Shown here one piece after another: positions 17,932 through 26,292 of a stretch of 64,000 nt of DNA; positions within the stretch are counted from its first letter, which is position 1, and each line of letters opens with the position of its first letter. Source of the stretch: JBFONV01 sp040779335 (GTDB taxonomy: Bacteria > Pseudomonadota > Gammaproteobacteria > Enterobacterales > Alteromonadaceae); the NCBI GenBank assembly GCA_040779335.1, contig JBFONV010000001.1, forward strand, positions 558,001 through 622,000, given 5' to 3'. A model generated the notes under the pieces. It worked only from the letters and a program-made list of their open reading frames with translations, searched no databases and had not been told where the DNA came from. A program made the translations under genes and the position numbers.

Positions 17932-18090
17932 AACTTACCTTGGATAAAAGTAGTGTGAATTTATACATAAGCGGTAATTCAAAAGCACGAGCATTTCATG
18001 CCTAATCAATATAAGTAAAGTACTGGTATGGCTGAGTTAAATCACATTTGGGAAGCAAAATAAGTCGGTTATGTGGTTTTATTGGTGCTA
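17932..18090 (+). repeat. dispersed repeat, copy A
   Basis: This copy is the most diverged of three. It shares with copies B (22712-22856) and C (24103-24210) a start containing ACTTACC, a middle containing TTAAATCAC, and an identical 18-base end GTGGTTTTATTGGTGCTA (18073-18090). It is longer than C by inserted sequence. I see no terminal inverted repeats and no gene inside. Confidence 0.65.
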
Positions 18091-18485
18091 GTGTCATCTG
18101 CGATAGAGTTATACAAAAAACACTTTGTTGGTATTAAAAACAAAAAAGCTGTGACTAGCATTTGAGCTTTGTCATTGGTTTTGTAATAAAAAAAGCCTTT
18201 AATGTTTTATGTAACAGACTAATTATATTGATTTTTCTGCATAGACCTACATTCGAAGATATAACTATTTTATTTCAAAAAGAAGAAATATGATGTGTAC
18301 TGCGCCATCAATATGCACTGATATATGTCGCATTGTCGCAGCACTTCATAAGCTCAATAAAACAAGTATGTTAAATGATGATGGAATATAACCTAGCCAA
18401 ATTTAGAGTTTTATCTACACTTTAGGTATGTTTTTGCTATAGAAAACGTGGAATTAACCATAATTTCAAGAGAAGATGAATATCT

Positions 18486-19787
18486 ATGAGTAGTGTTAGA
18501 AAGATGGACAGGGCTATTAAACAAAACATAGTAAATGCTCTTTCAATACCTAAACCTGTATTGGTTATTGAAGACAGTAAATCGTTAGCATTACTGTTAA
18601 GCGAAAAAATACAAGATGCATGGCAGTGCGAAGTACATAAAGCTAACAGCTATCAAGAAGCTAAAACTTTTTTAAAGAAGCACCGTCACGATTATCATAT
18701 CGTGGTAACGGATCTAAATTTACCTGATGCACCCAATGGAGAAATTATAGATCTAATCAATAGTGCAAAATGTAAATCCATTGTTATTACAGGTTCTTTT
18801 GGAGAGGAGTTAAAGCAGTCTTTTTTTCAAAAAGGTGTTGTTGACTATATTTTAAAAAATAGCTTTAATTCCTACCAATATGTGATTGATCAAGTGGGGC
18901 GCCTTTATCACAATTTATCAGTTAATATTTTGCTTGTTGATGATTCTGCTAGTTCTATAAATATATTAAGTCATGTACTGATTCCCCAAAACTTCAATAT
19001 TTTCACTGCTAAGAATGGAAGTGAAGCATTAATTATATTAAAAAAACAAAGCATTACTTTAATGGTGACTGATTACCACATGCCTGATATGGATGGCATT
19101 GAACTTACCATTGAAGCTCGTAAGTTGTATGACAAATCAGAACTATCCATTTTAGGGATTTCAGCTCAAAATAATAATGATTTGGGTACTCAGTTTATTA
19201 AAAATGGCGCAAATGATTTTTTGTTAAAGCCATTTATATTAGAAGAGTTTATTTGGCGAATAAACTTGAATATTGATGCTATAAAACAGCTCCATAGCAT
19301 TAATAGACTAGCCAATGAAGACTACCTTACACAATTATTCAATCGGCGCTATTTTTACACAATAGGAGAAGAGCTGTTAGCATTTCATCAGGACGATGCA
19401 AGATTTTTTGTTGTTGCTATGCTAGACATAGATAAGTTTAAGGCTGTTAACGATAAATATGGTCATGACGTAGGTGATGAGGTATTAATAGCTTTCTCTG
19501 GCTTATTAAAGGAGCACTTCAAAGAGCAACTAACAGCTAGATTAGGCGGTGAAGAATTTGTTGTTTTATTTAATAAACAAGCTTTAGGTGATATAGAAAC
19601 CGCATTAAACGTTTTTAGGAGTGAATTAGAGACTTTAAAGATAAATACATCTGCTGGTGATTTAACAATAACCGTCAGTATTGGCGTCGCTAGTGGGCTA
19701 GATCAAGGTTTAGATTTAATGCTGAAAGATGCAGATCAAAAATTATACTTAGCAAAAGAACAAGGAAGAAATAGAGTCATTATCTGA
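18486..19787 (+). CDS. response regulator with two REC domains and GGDEF diguanylate cyclase
   Basis: This 433-residue cytoplasmic protein has a first receiver domain (about 24-140; acidic pair Glu29-Asp30, phospho-acceptor Asp76 in VVTDLNLPD), a second receiver (about 146-262; Asp152-Asp153, acceptor Asp196 in VTDYHMPDMDG, Lys248 in LLKPF) and a C-terminal GGDEF domain (about 275-433) with active-site GGEEF (354-358). It should make cyclic di-GMP when phosphorylated. The RxxD inhibitory site normally five residues before GGEEF is missing, so product inhibition may be lost. No cognate kinase adjoins it. It lies between repeat copy A and a decayed tRNA-Thr copy, inside the accessory region. 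Confidence 0.94.
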   Translation: MSSVRKMDRAIKQNIVNALSIPKPVLVIEDSKSLALLLSEKIQDAWQCEVHKANSYQEAKTFLKKHRHDYHIVVTDLNLPDAPNGEIIDLINSAKCKSIVITGSFGEELKQSFFQKGVVDYILKNSFNSYQYVIDQVGRLYHNLSVNILLVDDSASSINILSHVLIPQNFNIFTAKNGSEALIILKKQSITLMVTDYHMPDMDGIELTIEARKLYDKSELSILGISAQNNNDLGTQFIKNGANDFLLKPFILEEFIWRINLNIDAIKQLHSINRLANEDYLTQLFNRRYFYTIGEELLAFHQDDARFFVVAMLDIDKFKAVNDKYGHDVGDEVLIAFSGLLKEHFKEQLTARLGGEEFVVLFNKQALGDIETALNVFRSELETLKINTSAGDLTITVSIGVASGLDQGLDLMLKDADQKLYLAKEQGRNRVII

Positions 19788-19810
19788 TATAAATAAACTA
19801 ATATTATTTC

Positions 19811-19840
19811 AAACAGGTGAGTCGTCGCGACGCCTGGTTT
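19811..19840 (+). terminator. possible terminator after the diguanylate cyclase gene
   Basis: A bulged hairpin pairs AAACAGG with CCTGGTTT and, inside, GTCG with CGAC around a three-base loop. It starts 23 bases past the stop codon at 19787. There is only a short T-run, so confidence is moderate. Confidence 0.5.
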
Positions 19841-19864
19841 ATTGAGATGGATTAAATTGACTGC

Positions 19865-19964
19865 AGAATTCGACTCAATAGTTTTTTAGAGATAAATACG
19901 GCCCAGAATTCACTGGGCATATTTGATAGATGGTTCACGGCTTACTGATTACAAGTCAGTTGCT
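19865..19964 (-). pseudogene. decayed 3'-half copy of the tRNA-Thr locus
   Basis: Positions 19943-19964 are identical over 22 bases to 24327-24348, the anticodon arm and adjoining D-side of tRNA-Thr(TGT). On the left, ATGGT (CCA end) and a shortened T-arm region follow, then a GCCCAG/CTGGGC hairpin where the real locus has its terminator, then AGAATTCGACTCA (19865-19877), which matches 24225-24237 exactly. The 5' half of the tRNA is absent: similarity stops just after GTTGCT. It cannot fold as a tRNA. The pattern is that of an old attachment-site copy or a segmental duplication. Confidence 0.8.
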
Positions 19965-20047
19965 TGTTATCGTTAAAAGTACCCTGCATTCAATGTTAAT
20001 GCATGGCTTAACATTTTATGAAATAGAATAACGGCCTGTTAGTGACT

Positions 20048-21409
20048 TCACAAAGCTTCCCACAACACTAAAAATTCCTCCCAAAAGCTTCTAGATTCAA
20101 TGGCTTCATCTTTCATAGCATTAAGTGTTTCCCTTGAATACCAGTGACCATTTTTTATGACAGCTTCTGGCTCTATTAATACAGATAAATCTTTGATTGG
20201 ATCAGACAATGAATAGATAAAATCAGCTTTATAGCCTTTAGATACCTTACCAATTTGATGAGCCAAATTAAGCGCTTTGGCGGGAGTTAATGTGGCGGCG
20301 ACTAAGACATCAAAAGTGCTTAATCCAGCTTCCTCTAACAATCGCATTTCATTGTGTGTGGCTAAACCGTGCGGCGAAAGTATAACTCCAGAATCTGAAC
20401 CAACCAGCAAAGGGACACCACTTTCATGTAAGTTCATTGTAATCTGCTGTAGAAATTTTAATGTTTTTTGGTTGTGGGCAGCCATTTTATCCGACGCATT
20501 TAACCAGCGCTTTACCTGATTTGTAGATGCTTCAAACGCAATGATGTCAGAAGTATATTCTGGCGACGTTGTTGCTAAGTAATCTTCCTTATCCAGACTT
20601 AATTTTGTTAGTTGATAGTAAGTATTTAATGTGGGTGTGACAGGGACATTAGTTGCTTTAAGCGCTGATACTATTTCAGGTATGCGCTCTGGCGCAAATT
20701 CGTGATTCAGTGGGCCTTGATAAATGTCTTCAACATGCTCAAAGGATTGAAACCCTGTAAGCGCTGAAATGTCCATATCTCCAGATGCATGAGGACCATG
20801 CTTTGCTATTGGCATGCCTAATTTCTTACCTTCTTCGGCAATTGCTGATAGCGCAGTTTCATTCAGACTGCCATAAGCTTTAATTAGGTCATAACCTTGG
20901 GATTGATATTTTTTGACTGCCGCTTTCGCCTCTTCAGCAGTTTCAACAAAATGATGTAGAGTGGCATCCTTATAACCGGATACGATAGGGCTACTTACAG
21001 TAGAGCTACTGCCAATTTGCAAACCAGATTCAATATTGTCGCGCCATAACAGTTGTTTTGGTACTCCGTTCATTATACGAACATGAGTAACACCGTGATT
21101 AAGTGTTAAAATATAGGACGCTTTTTCGTACATGTGTACATGCATATCGATAAGGCCCGGTGTGACATAGCCTTCTCTGCCATCAATTATTTTTAAGTTT
21201 GTGTGTGGTAACGACACCGTCTGGTCGATAATAGAGTCGATTTCCCCCTTTTTTATGACAAGCGTTTTTGAGGGGAGAATGGTTTTGTTTTCAACATCAA
21301 CAACGCTGACATTAGTTAGTATAAAACTACTGTTAGTTTGTTTTTTAGTTACTTCATTGGTACTGCAAGATGCAATTAGAACTAAGAAAAATAATATGAA
21401 TATTCTCAT
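20048..21409 (-). CDS. lipoprotein amidohydrolase (metal-dependent, imidazolonepropionase-like)
   Basis: This 453-residue protein has a lipoprotein signal (LIASC, Cys15) and so is membrane-anchored outside the cytoplasm. It is an amidohydrolase-superfamily TIM barrel with flanking beta domain: the metal pair His90/His92 in DMHVHMYE, the likely carbamylated Lys177 in DLIKAYG, His204 in AKHGPH, His225 in FEHVED and the catalytic Asp339 in GSDSG. The family includes Xaa-Pro/Xaa-Arg dipeptidases and imidazolonepropionase-like hydrolases; periplasmic dipeptidase or lactonase activity is plausible. It lies 91 bases downstream of a membrane AraC regulator on the same strand, which probably controls it. 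Confidence 0.88.
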   Translation of the reverse strand: MRIFILFFLVLIASCSTNEVTKKQTNSSFILTNVSVVDVENKTILPSKTLVIKKGEIDSIIDQTVSLPHTNLKIIDGREGYVTPGLIDMHVHMYEKASYILTLNHGVTHVRIMNGVPKQLLWRDNIESGLQIGSSSTVSSPIVSGYKDATLHHFVETAEEAKAAVKKYQSQGYDLIKAYGSLNETALSAIAEEGKKLGMPIAKHGPHASGDMDISALTGFQSFEHVEDIYQGPLNHEFAPERIPEIVSALKATNVPVTPTLNTYYQLTKLSLDKEDYLATTSPEYTSDIIAFEASTNQVKRWLNASDKMAAHNQKTLKFLQQITMNLHESGVPLLVGSDSGVILSPHGLATHNEMRLLEEAGLSTFDVLVAATLTPAKALNLAHQIGKVSKGYKADFIYSLSDPIKDLSVLIEPEAVIKNGHWYSRETLNAMKDEAIESRSFWEEFLVLWEAL

Positions 21410-21500
21410 TGTTAACTCCTTTATTTAATGACACTAAATTAAGGCGATAATAGAGTTTTGTCGTCCAATTACATGTTTTTAGAAGGCTAGTATCTTGATT

Positions 21501-22523
21501 TTAGACCTCTTTGCGAGATTTATATTCAGAAGGCGTTGTTCCCGATATTTGCTTGAAAACCTTGTTAAATGTGGCTTTGGAGCTAAATCCTGCGTCTACC
21601 GCCACATCAGAAAGTGTTTTTTGGGGATGTTCATCTAATGTTGAGCAAACAAAATCAACCCTGTAATTATTTATATACTCATTAAAGGATTTATTAGTGA
21701 CTACATTTATTGCTCTGGAAATATCTCTTGTTTGTAACCCTGTTAAGTGACTTACATCACTTAGTGTCAAACGAGGTTTTAAGAACCACTGGTTTGATGT
21801 GACTAATTGGTCTAGCTCTTGAAAAATAGAGCTATAGTCTTCTACAAGTAAATCGTTATCTATATCAGCGGTACTCGATTTATGCATATTTTTGGGGATA
21901 TTATTCTGCACTTGAAGCTTGATGATGATGAGCATCGCTGTAACTAACCAGACAGCGTTATTAACACCTTGTCCAAAAAGGTTCAGCTCATGAGGAATTG
22001 CGTGTTGTATGTTTAGTCTAATAAGGTCAAGCAAATTGAAAACTGCAGTGACAGCTAAAATCCAAACTAACCAGTTTAAAGAAAAATCGTCTGAATCAGA
22101 TCGCTCTTCATCTAATGATTGTTTATATCTCAATAACATTAATACGGTTAGTAAAGCATAAAATAAGCGCCATAACGTGCCTATTCCAATGATGATAGAT
22201 GTATAGGAAGTAAAAAAAAGAACAGGCAGGGTGGGGAGTAGGTGCCACCATTGTGATTTGTTTAATCTCTTTTCAATAAGTAACTTTACCGCCAAGTACG
22301 TAGCAGGTCCAAATAGCATAATAAAAATGGGGCTAATTAAATATATTTCTCGTGTGAGCCCAGATTCTTCTAATATGTTTATGCAAGCTGCTAATGCAAT
22401 ACAAAATAATAAAGCAGCAATGCCTCTGAACTCTTTGGGTTTGGTAAGGCATAATAATCCTCCAAGAATTCCGATAGCTATCATGCCCGCTTGAATTAAG
22501 TTAACAATGTTTAGATTATCCAT
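21501..22523 (-). CDS. membrane-bound AraC-family regulator
   Basis: This 340-residue protein has an N-terminal membrane domain of about seven helices (residues about 5-205, for example IQAGMIAIGILGGLLCL and NAVWLVTAMLIIIKL). A C-terminal AraC DNA-binding domain with two helix-turn-helix motifs follows (about 240-338; LTLSDVSHLTGLQTRDISRAI, then TLSDVAVDAGFSSKATFNKVFK and the typical GTTPSEYKSR end). Such proteins sense an external or membrane signal. It is probably the regulator of, and maybe co-transcribed with, the amidohydrolase gene 91 bases downstream. Upstream, the gap holds dispersed repeat copy B. Confidence 0.9.
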   Translation of the reverse strand: MDNLNIVNLIQAGMIAIGILGGLLCLTKPKEFRGIAALLFCIALAACINILEESGLTREIYLISPIFIMLFGPATYLAVKLLIEKRLNKSQWWHLLPTLPVLFFTSYTSIIIGIGTLWRLFYALLTVLMLLRYKQSLDEERSDSDDFSLNWLVWILAVTAVFNLLDLIRLNIQHAIPHELNLFGQGVNNAVWLVTAMLIIIKLQVQNNIPKNMHKSSTADIDNDLLVEDYSSIFQELDQLVTSNQWFLKPRLTLSDVSHLTGLQTRDISRAINVVTNKSFNEYINNYRVDFVCSTLDEHPQKTLSDVAVDAGFSSKATFNKVFKQISGTTPSEYKSRKEV

Positions 22524-22968
22524 TTTAAGTACTTGTTTTAAGCTGCTTGCAAAGTGTTTTTAGATTGATAAGTGTGACATGTGCAGAGAACATTGTAAAA
22601 ACTCTAAAGCTGAAGCAATATCTTACAGCAAAGTATTTAACTTTTTTACTTGCCCAATTTGTTAAAAAACAACGAACGATATTTAAATTATGAAAGAAAA
22701 AAATCAATCTAAATTTACTTACCCTAGGTAAAATTAGTGCCCTCGTTAGGGGGATTTAAAGTGGTGTGTATTTAGTGCCTACTAACTTATTGGTTTGGCA
22801 AGATTAAATCACGGTAGGTTGCCGAATAGGAGGGGTAGGTGGTTTTATTGGTGCTAAAAAATATAATGGATAATAACAATGATTAGTCATTGCTATAATT
22901 ATTTTAGCCGATTGATACGCATCTATGCTTTGAACTTTAATATCACCTTAGAATTATATCTGATAGCT
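22524..22968. other. intergenic region with dispersed repeat copy B
   Basis: These 445 bases hold the promoter of the AraC gene, repeat copy B and a small palindrome CAATGA-TTAG-TCATTG (22877-22892). A minus-strand frame at 22525-22707 lacks a ribosome-binding site and a recognisable domain, and I do not call it a gene. Confidence 0.5.
22712..22856 (+). repeat. dispersed repeat, copy B
   Basis: This copy starts like copy C for about 30 bases (AATTTACTTACCCTAGGTAA and on through ATTAGTGCC). It then carries an extra segment of about 39 bases that ends in TTTAGTGCC, so part of the unit seems duplicated, and then rejoins C through CTAACTTATTGGT, GATTAAATCAC and the identical 18-base end at 22839-22856. 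The TTACC-CTA-GGTAA part is a 13-base palindrome. Confidence 0.75.
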
Positions 22969-23712
22969 CTATTTTGAATCTATTAGCTTATTCATTATAT
23001 TTTCAAACTCATTTAAGCGTTTCATGTTTCTTAGTTTTATTTCTATCTCTGCTTTAATATCTAGAGGAAAGTTTTTTGAGAAACAAAGAGTTATTTCATA
23101 TTCTGGGATTATATTGGCTGCATCATTTAGGGCAGTTTCCTCTTGATTTATTTCCATCCTTTTTAAATGGTACTGAATTCTGGATAGCATATCAGGGTAA
23201 ACATCGGCATCACCTTTTAAAACCGATAAAATAGCTAATTGTGGTGTTTTAACACGTATAACTTTTTTAAATAAATCTTTGTTAACATACGAATCTAACC
23301 CTGGGTAGTCAAATCCTTCGATTAACACTAAAGTTTGATCAAACAAACCTTGTATGCCTTCAAATTGATTTGATTTTAACGTAAAAAATACATGTTTAAC
23401 TTGCCAGATTGGTATATTAGACAAAAAAGTAGACTGAGCCCCAATCCATGAATTTGATCCATAAGTTATCCAATGCTCTTCACTAACGCTCATCTCCTTT
23501 ATCATACGATTAAATGGTAAAACCTTTGGCTTAAATGTAACTCTTTCGTTTGATAATGACTTGATTATATTAGTGATAAAGCCAGTTTCATGTTCATTAC
23601 TCTTCAACTGAAATGGTGGGTTGTGTGACTTAAAATAAATGACTTCAATACTGCCATAACTATGCGATGGCAATCCTATAAAAAAAACAAACAGTAATAA
23701 AGTGATTTTCAT
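22969..23712 (-). CDS. orphan periplasmic solute-binding protein (family 3-like)
   Basis: This 247-residue protein has a signal peptide (cleavage after about SYGS, residue 20) and the overall pattern of a type II, amino-acid-type binding protein of the HisJ family: an opening strand IEVIYFKSHNPPFQLK, a NEHETGFITNIIKSL segment and an ILSVLKGDADVYPDM hinge segment. No permease or ATPase is nearby. Such orphan proteins are common in Alteromonadales and many have an unknown role. It sits between repeat copies B and C inside the accessory region and is very AT-rich, in keeping with acquired DNA. Confidence 0.75.
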   Translation of the reverse strand: MKITLLLFVFFIGLPSHSYGSIEVIYFKSHNPPFQLKSNEHETGFITNIIKSLSNERVTFKPKVLPFNRMIKEMSVSEEHWITYGSNSWIGAQSTFLSNIPIWQVKHVFFTLKSNQFEGIQGLFDQTLVLIEGFDYPGLDSYVNKDLFKKVIRVKTPQLAILSVLKGDADVYPDMLSRIQYHLKRMEINQEETALNDAANIIPEYEITLCFSKNFPLDIKAEIEIKLRNMKRLNEFENIMNKLIDSK

Positions 23713-23982
23713 GTAATACCCGAGCTAAATAATTCATCAAGTTTTTATAAGAAGGATATATGTGCCTTTAATATAAGTCTATATCTGTAATATAAAGAAA
23801 TAATTAGTTACCGTGTTTGTGATGATAATTTTACAATTTAACAGCATTAGTATGTATTTTAACAATATCTATTTTAAATTGAGACGACAACCATCATGGC
23901 ACAAAGGGATAGCCTGAAAGTAATCTCCAAACTTATCTTAATATTGAATAGAACACACTCATTTGAAAATAATTCATCAGTT

Positions 23983-24078
23983 TTATCTGGCATTAATAAA
24001 CAAAGCTAATGCAGTGGCAACAAAATCAACGGCTATCACTGGCACTAATACCCAGTTCTGATATTTACACCATTTATA
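23983..24078 (-). pseudogene. C-terminal fragment of a membrane protein gene
   Basis: A 31-codon open stretch on the minus strand, ending at the TAA at 23985-23983, encodes YKWCKYQNWVLVPV followed by a hydrophobic helix ending INAR. A stop precedes it and there is no start codon or ribosome-binding site. It reads like the last transmembrane helix of a transporter (PnuC-like in flavour, but too short to assign), so I take it as a decay product beside repeat copy C. Confidence 0.4.
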
Positions 24079-24102
24079 TTAAGAAAGTAATGACTCTAAA
24101 CC

Positions 24103-24210
24103 AATTTACTTACCCTAGGTAAAATTAGTGCCTAATAACTTATTGGTATGACAGGATTAAATCACATACATAGTGCAGAATAGGTGGGGTAGGTGGTTTT
24201 ATTGGTGCTA
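24103..24210 (+). repeat. dispersed repeat, copy C
   Basis: This shortest copy (108 bases) runs from AATTTACTTACCCTAGGTAA to the shared 18-base end GTGGTTTTATTGGTGCTA (24193-24210). It is followed at once by the sequence that leads to the tRNA-Thr terminator; part of that flank (AGAATTCGACTCA) recurs at 19865. Copy C may therefore be the parent unit attached to the tRNA locus. Confidence 0.75.
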
Positions 24211-24257
24211 GTGGAATTAACTATAGAATTCGACTCATTATTTTATTAGAAACAGAT

Positions 24258-24288
24258 ACAAAAAAGCCCCAACCGAAGTTAGGGCTTG
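24258..24288 (-). terminator. rho-independent terminator of the tRNA-Phe/tRNA-Thr unit
   Basis: On the minus strand a 10-bp stem AAGCCCTAAC/GTTGGGGCTT closes on a TTCG tetraloop and is followed by seven T. It lies 7 bases past the CCA end of tRNA-Thr. Confidence 0.93.
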
Positions 24289-24294
24289 AATGAA

Positions 24295-24370
<76 letters not shown>

Positions 24371-24482
24371 ACACGAAAACGTGTGCGATAATTATATTCT
24401 ATTAGAACTAACTATCTTGGCACCGAATAAATGTTTCTTTATAAATCTAAGCAACATTCATTCAAAATATGGTCTGAATAAA

Positions 24483-24558
24483 TGGTGCCTCGACCCGGAA
24501 TCGAACCAGGGACACGAGGATTTTCAATCCTCTGCTCTACCGACTGAGCTATCGAGGC
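24483..24558 (-). tRNA. tRNA-Phe (anticodon GAA), copy 1
   Basis: This 76-base gene has acceptor stem GCCTCGA/TCGAGGC, D-arm AGCTCAGTCGGTAGAGC, anticodon loop TTGAAAA (anticodon GAA) and an encoded CCA. It is preceded by a strong promoter at 24605-24633. It differs from the second copy at 46782 in only two bases, which pair with each other. Confidence 0.98.
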
Positions 24559-24604
24559 AGTGTTTATTCTGCTGTCTTCTTGGCTTCCCTTGAAGACGGG
24601 CGCT

Positions 24605-24633
24605 ATTAAACTGTTTTTCCTTTTGTCCGTCAA
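24605..24633 (-). promoter_or_regulatory. sigma-70 promoter of the tRNA-Phe/tRNA-Thr unit
   Basis: On the minus strand TTGACG (-35) and TTTAAT (-10) are exactly 17 bases apart. A GC-rich discriminator (GCGCCCG) follows, as is usual for stringently controlled stable-RNA promoters. The start of tRNA-Phe is about 46 bases downstream. Confidence 0.85.
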
Positions 24634-24745
24634 CCATTATTTTTCAAAAAAGGTTTGTTTGTTGTTTTTTTCTACTTTTTGTTTGCTTTAAAAGCAGTAA
24701 TAGCTGTTATTCACGTTTTTAATTGTTATTTATATAAACAAAGCG

Positions 24746-25018
24746 CTATTTTTTGATCGGGACATAACCTTCTATTTCTGGCTCTTTTCCTTCAAATAAA
24801 TATTCAACCATGGCTTTTTCTAAAAAAGCGCGATCACTGGGTTCCATCATATTCATTTTTTTCTCATTAATTAACATGGTTTGTTTTTTCTGCCAGTTGC
24901 CCCATGCTTCTTTTGAAATGTTATCAAAAATACGTTTACCAATTTCACCTGGGTAAAGTTGAAAGCCAAGACCTTCGGCTTCTTTTTGTAAGTTTTGACA
25001 AAATACTGTGCGACTCAT
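24746..25018 (-). CDS. yggX: Fe(2+)-trafficking protein YggX
   Basis: This 90-residue cytoplasmic protein is full-length YggX, which protects iron-sulfur enzymes against oxidative damage and may move Fe(II). Diagnostic parts are MSRTVFCQNLQKEAEGL with the conserved Cys7, PGEIGKRIFDNISKEAW, NWQKKQTMLINEKKMNMM and the acidic C-terminal helix with YVPIKK. It lies 29 bases downstream of mutY, the arrangement also seen in E. coli, so the two are an operon; MutY itself carries a 4Fe-4S cluster. Confidence 0.97.
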   Translation of the reverse strand: MSRTVFCQNLQKEAEGLGFQLYPGEIGKRIFDNISKEAWGNWQKKQTMLINEKKMNMMEPSDRAFLEKAMVEYLFEGKEPEIEGYVPIKK

Positions 25019-25047
25019 ACAAATATCTCTATAAAAATAATGGTTGG

Positions 25048-26121
25048 TTAAGGTTTAAGTTGCGAAATCAGCTTTTGTGTTGATGCAGCTAATCCCACTG
25101 ATGCCTCTGTGGCTAAATTGTACCATTGTTGTTGATTAAATTCGTTGATTTCTTTTGCGGGTAAATGCTCGCAATCAACAACTACGGGTTCTATATCTAG
25201 ATGAAAATGACTGAAGGTATGACGAAACGGCGTCAGTGCTTCTTTACTTAGTTGCTGTAAATTCAGTTTCGTCAATAAGGGTAAAATATCTTCATGTGAC
25301 GTTACTTCGTGAAAACACCATAGTCCGCCCCAAATGCCACTGGGAGGACGTTTTTCCATTAGTACATTTTGATTAATGCGCGGGATAACCATAATGGTTG
25401 ATTTTTCCGGAATAGTTTTTTTAGGTTTTTTCTGTGGAAAATTGGCTTGTTCATTACCTAAAAATGCCAAGCAATTTGCGCTTAATGGGCAAATATCGCA
25501 CTTGGGTTTAGTGCGCGTGCACACTAGGGAGCCTAGATCCATCATTGCTTGGTTATATTGTGCAACGCCTTCTTTGGGCGTTAGACATGTTGCGACTGGC
25601 CATAATTTCTTTTCAAAACTTGATTGGCCATTGTGTCCGGTGATGGTGTAACAGCGAGCCAGTACGCGCTTAACATTTCCATCTAAAATAGCATGGTGCT
25701 TATTTAACGAAAGGCTTAATATTGCGCCAGCGGTTGATGGGCCAATACCGGGTAATGCGACCACATCATCAATAGATTCGGGAAACTTCCCTTGGTATTC
25801 ATCCCTCATTATTTTGGCTGCTTTATGTAAGTTTCGTGCTCGAGCGTAGTAACCAAGCCCCGTCCAGTGGTGTAAGACGGTATCTTCGTCGGCGTTTGCT
25901 AATGCGGTGATGCTGGGAAAGCTCGCCATAAAACGTTGGTAATAGGGGATAACCGTTGCAACTTGGGTTTGTTGCAGCATGATTTCAGATATCCATACTC
26001 GATATGAGGTTTTATCTTGTTGCCATGGTAAGTGCTTTCTGCCTTGAATATGATACCAATCAATCACTTGCTGGCCAAATTGTGCGGCTGATTTCGCCGA
26101 GATGATTATTTCATTTGTCAT
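25048..26121 (-). CDS. mutY: A/G-specific adenine DNA glycosylase MutY
   Basis: MutY removes adenine mispaired with 8-oxoguanine. I choose the ATG at 26121 (MTNEIIISAKS, 357 residues); an in-frame GTG at 26154 would add 11 residues with no better ribosome site. Visible features are the catalytic-Glu helix VWISEIMLQQTQVATV, the helix-hairpin-helix LPGIGPSTAGAIL, the catalytic Asp in ILDGNVKRVLAR, the Fe-S loop C-x6-C-x2-C-x5-C (CTRTKPKCDICPLSANC) and a C-terminal NUDIX-like 8-oxoG recognition domain. yggX follows in the same operon. The 171-base gap to the divergent yggL gene holds the promoter. Confidence 0.97.
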   Translation of the reverse strand: MTNEIIISAKSAAQFGQQVIDWYHIQGRKHLPWQQDKTSYRVWISEIMLQQTQVATVIPYYQRFMASFPSITALANADEDTVLHHWTGLGYYARARNLHKAAKIMRDEYQGKFPESIDDVVALPGIGPSTAGAILSLSLNKHHAILDGNVKRVLARCYTITGHNGQSSFEKKLWPVATCLTPKEGVAQYNQAMMDLGSLVCTRTKPKCDICPLSANCLAFLGNEQANFPQKKPKKTIPEKSTIMVIPRINQNVLMEKRPPSGIWGGLWCFHEVTSHEDILPLLTKLNLQQLSKEALTPFRHTFSHFHLDIEPVVVDCEHLPAKEINEFNQQQWYNLATEASVGLAASTQKLISQLKP

Positions 26122-26292
26122 AGCGGCGTAGTGTAGCGAATTAACCTTTAACACTCAATTGCACTATTTTTGTATATCAGCATGAATTTTTATTGCAATA
26201 TTTGGTTTAGCCACTATGCTCTCGCTTTAAAATGGTACGACCTTTAGTGTATCGAAAACACTAAAACGTTGAGTTCGTAAAGAGGAAACAAA

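Larger units (their letters stand above)
17743..18485. other. 743-base non-coding accessory stretch with repeats
   Basis: No gene is seen here. The stretch contains the 36-base inverted repeat at 17782-17817, a small hairpin CTATTAC/GTAATAG at 17834-17850, dispersed repeat copy A at 17932-18090, and the promoter region of the diguanylate cyclase gene. It is AT-rich and looks like the left edge of an accessory region that ends at the tRNA-Thr gene. Confidence 0.5.

Noticed and set aside
22525..22707. 60-codon minus-strand frame ahead of the AraC gene
   Set aside because: No ribosome-binding site, no recognisable domain, and its sequence lies in the AraC promoter region; low-complexity AT-rich frame.
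17743..24294. Prophage or transposon
   Set aside because: No integrase, transposase, capsid, tail or resolvase gene is present; only repeats and a tRNA remnant suggest past mobility.
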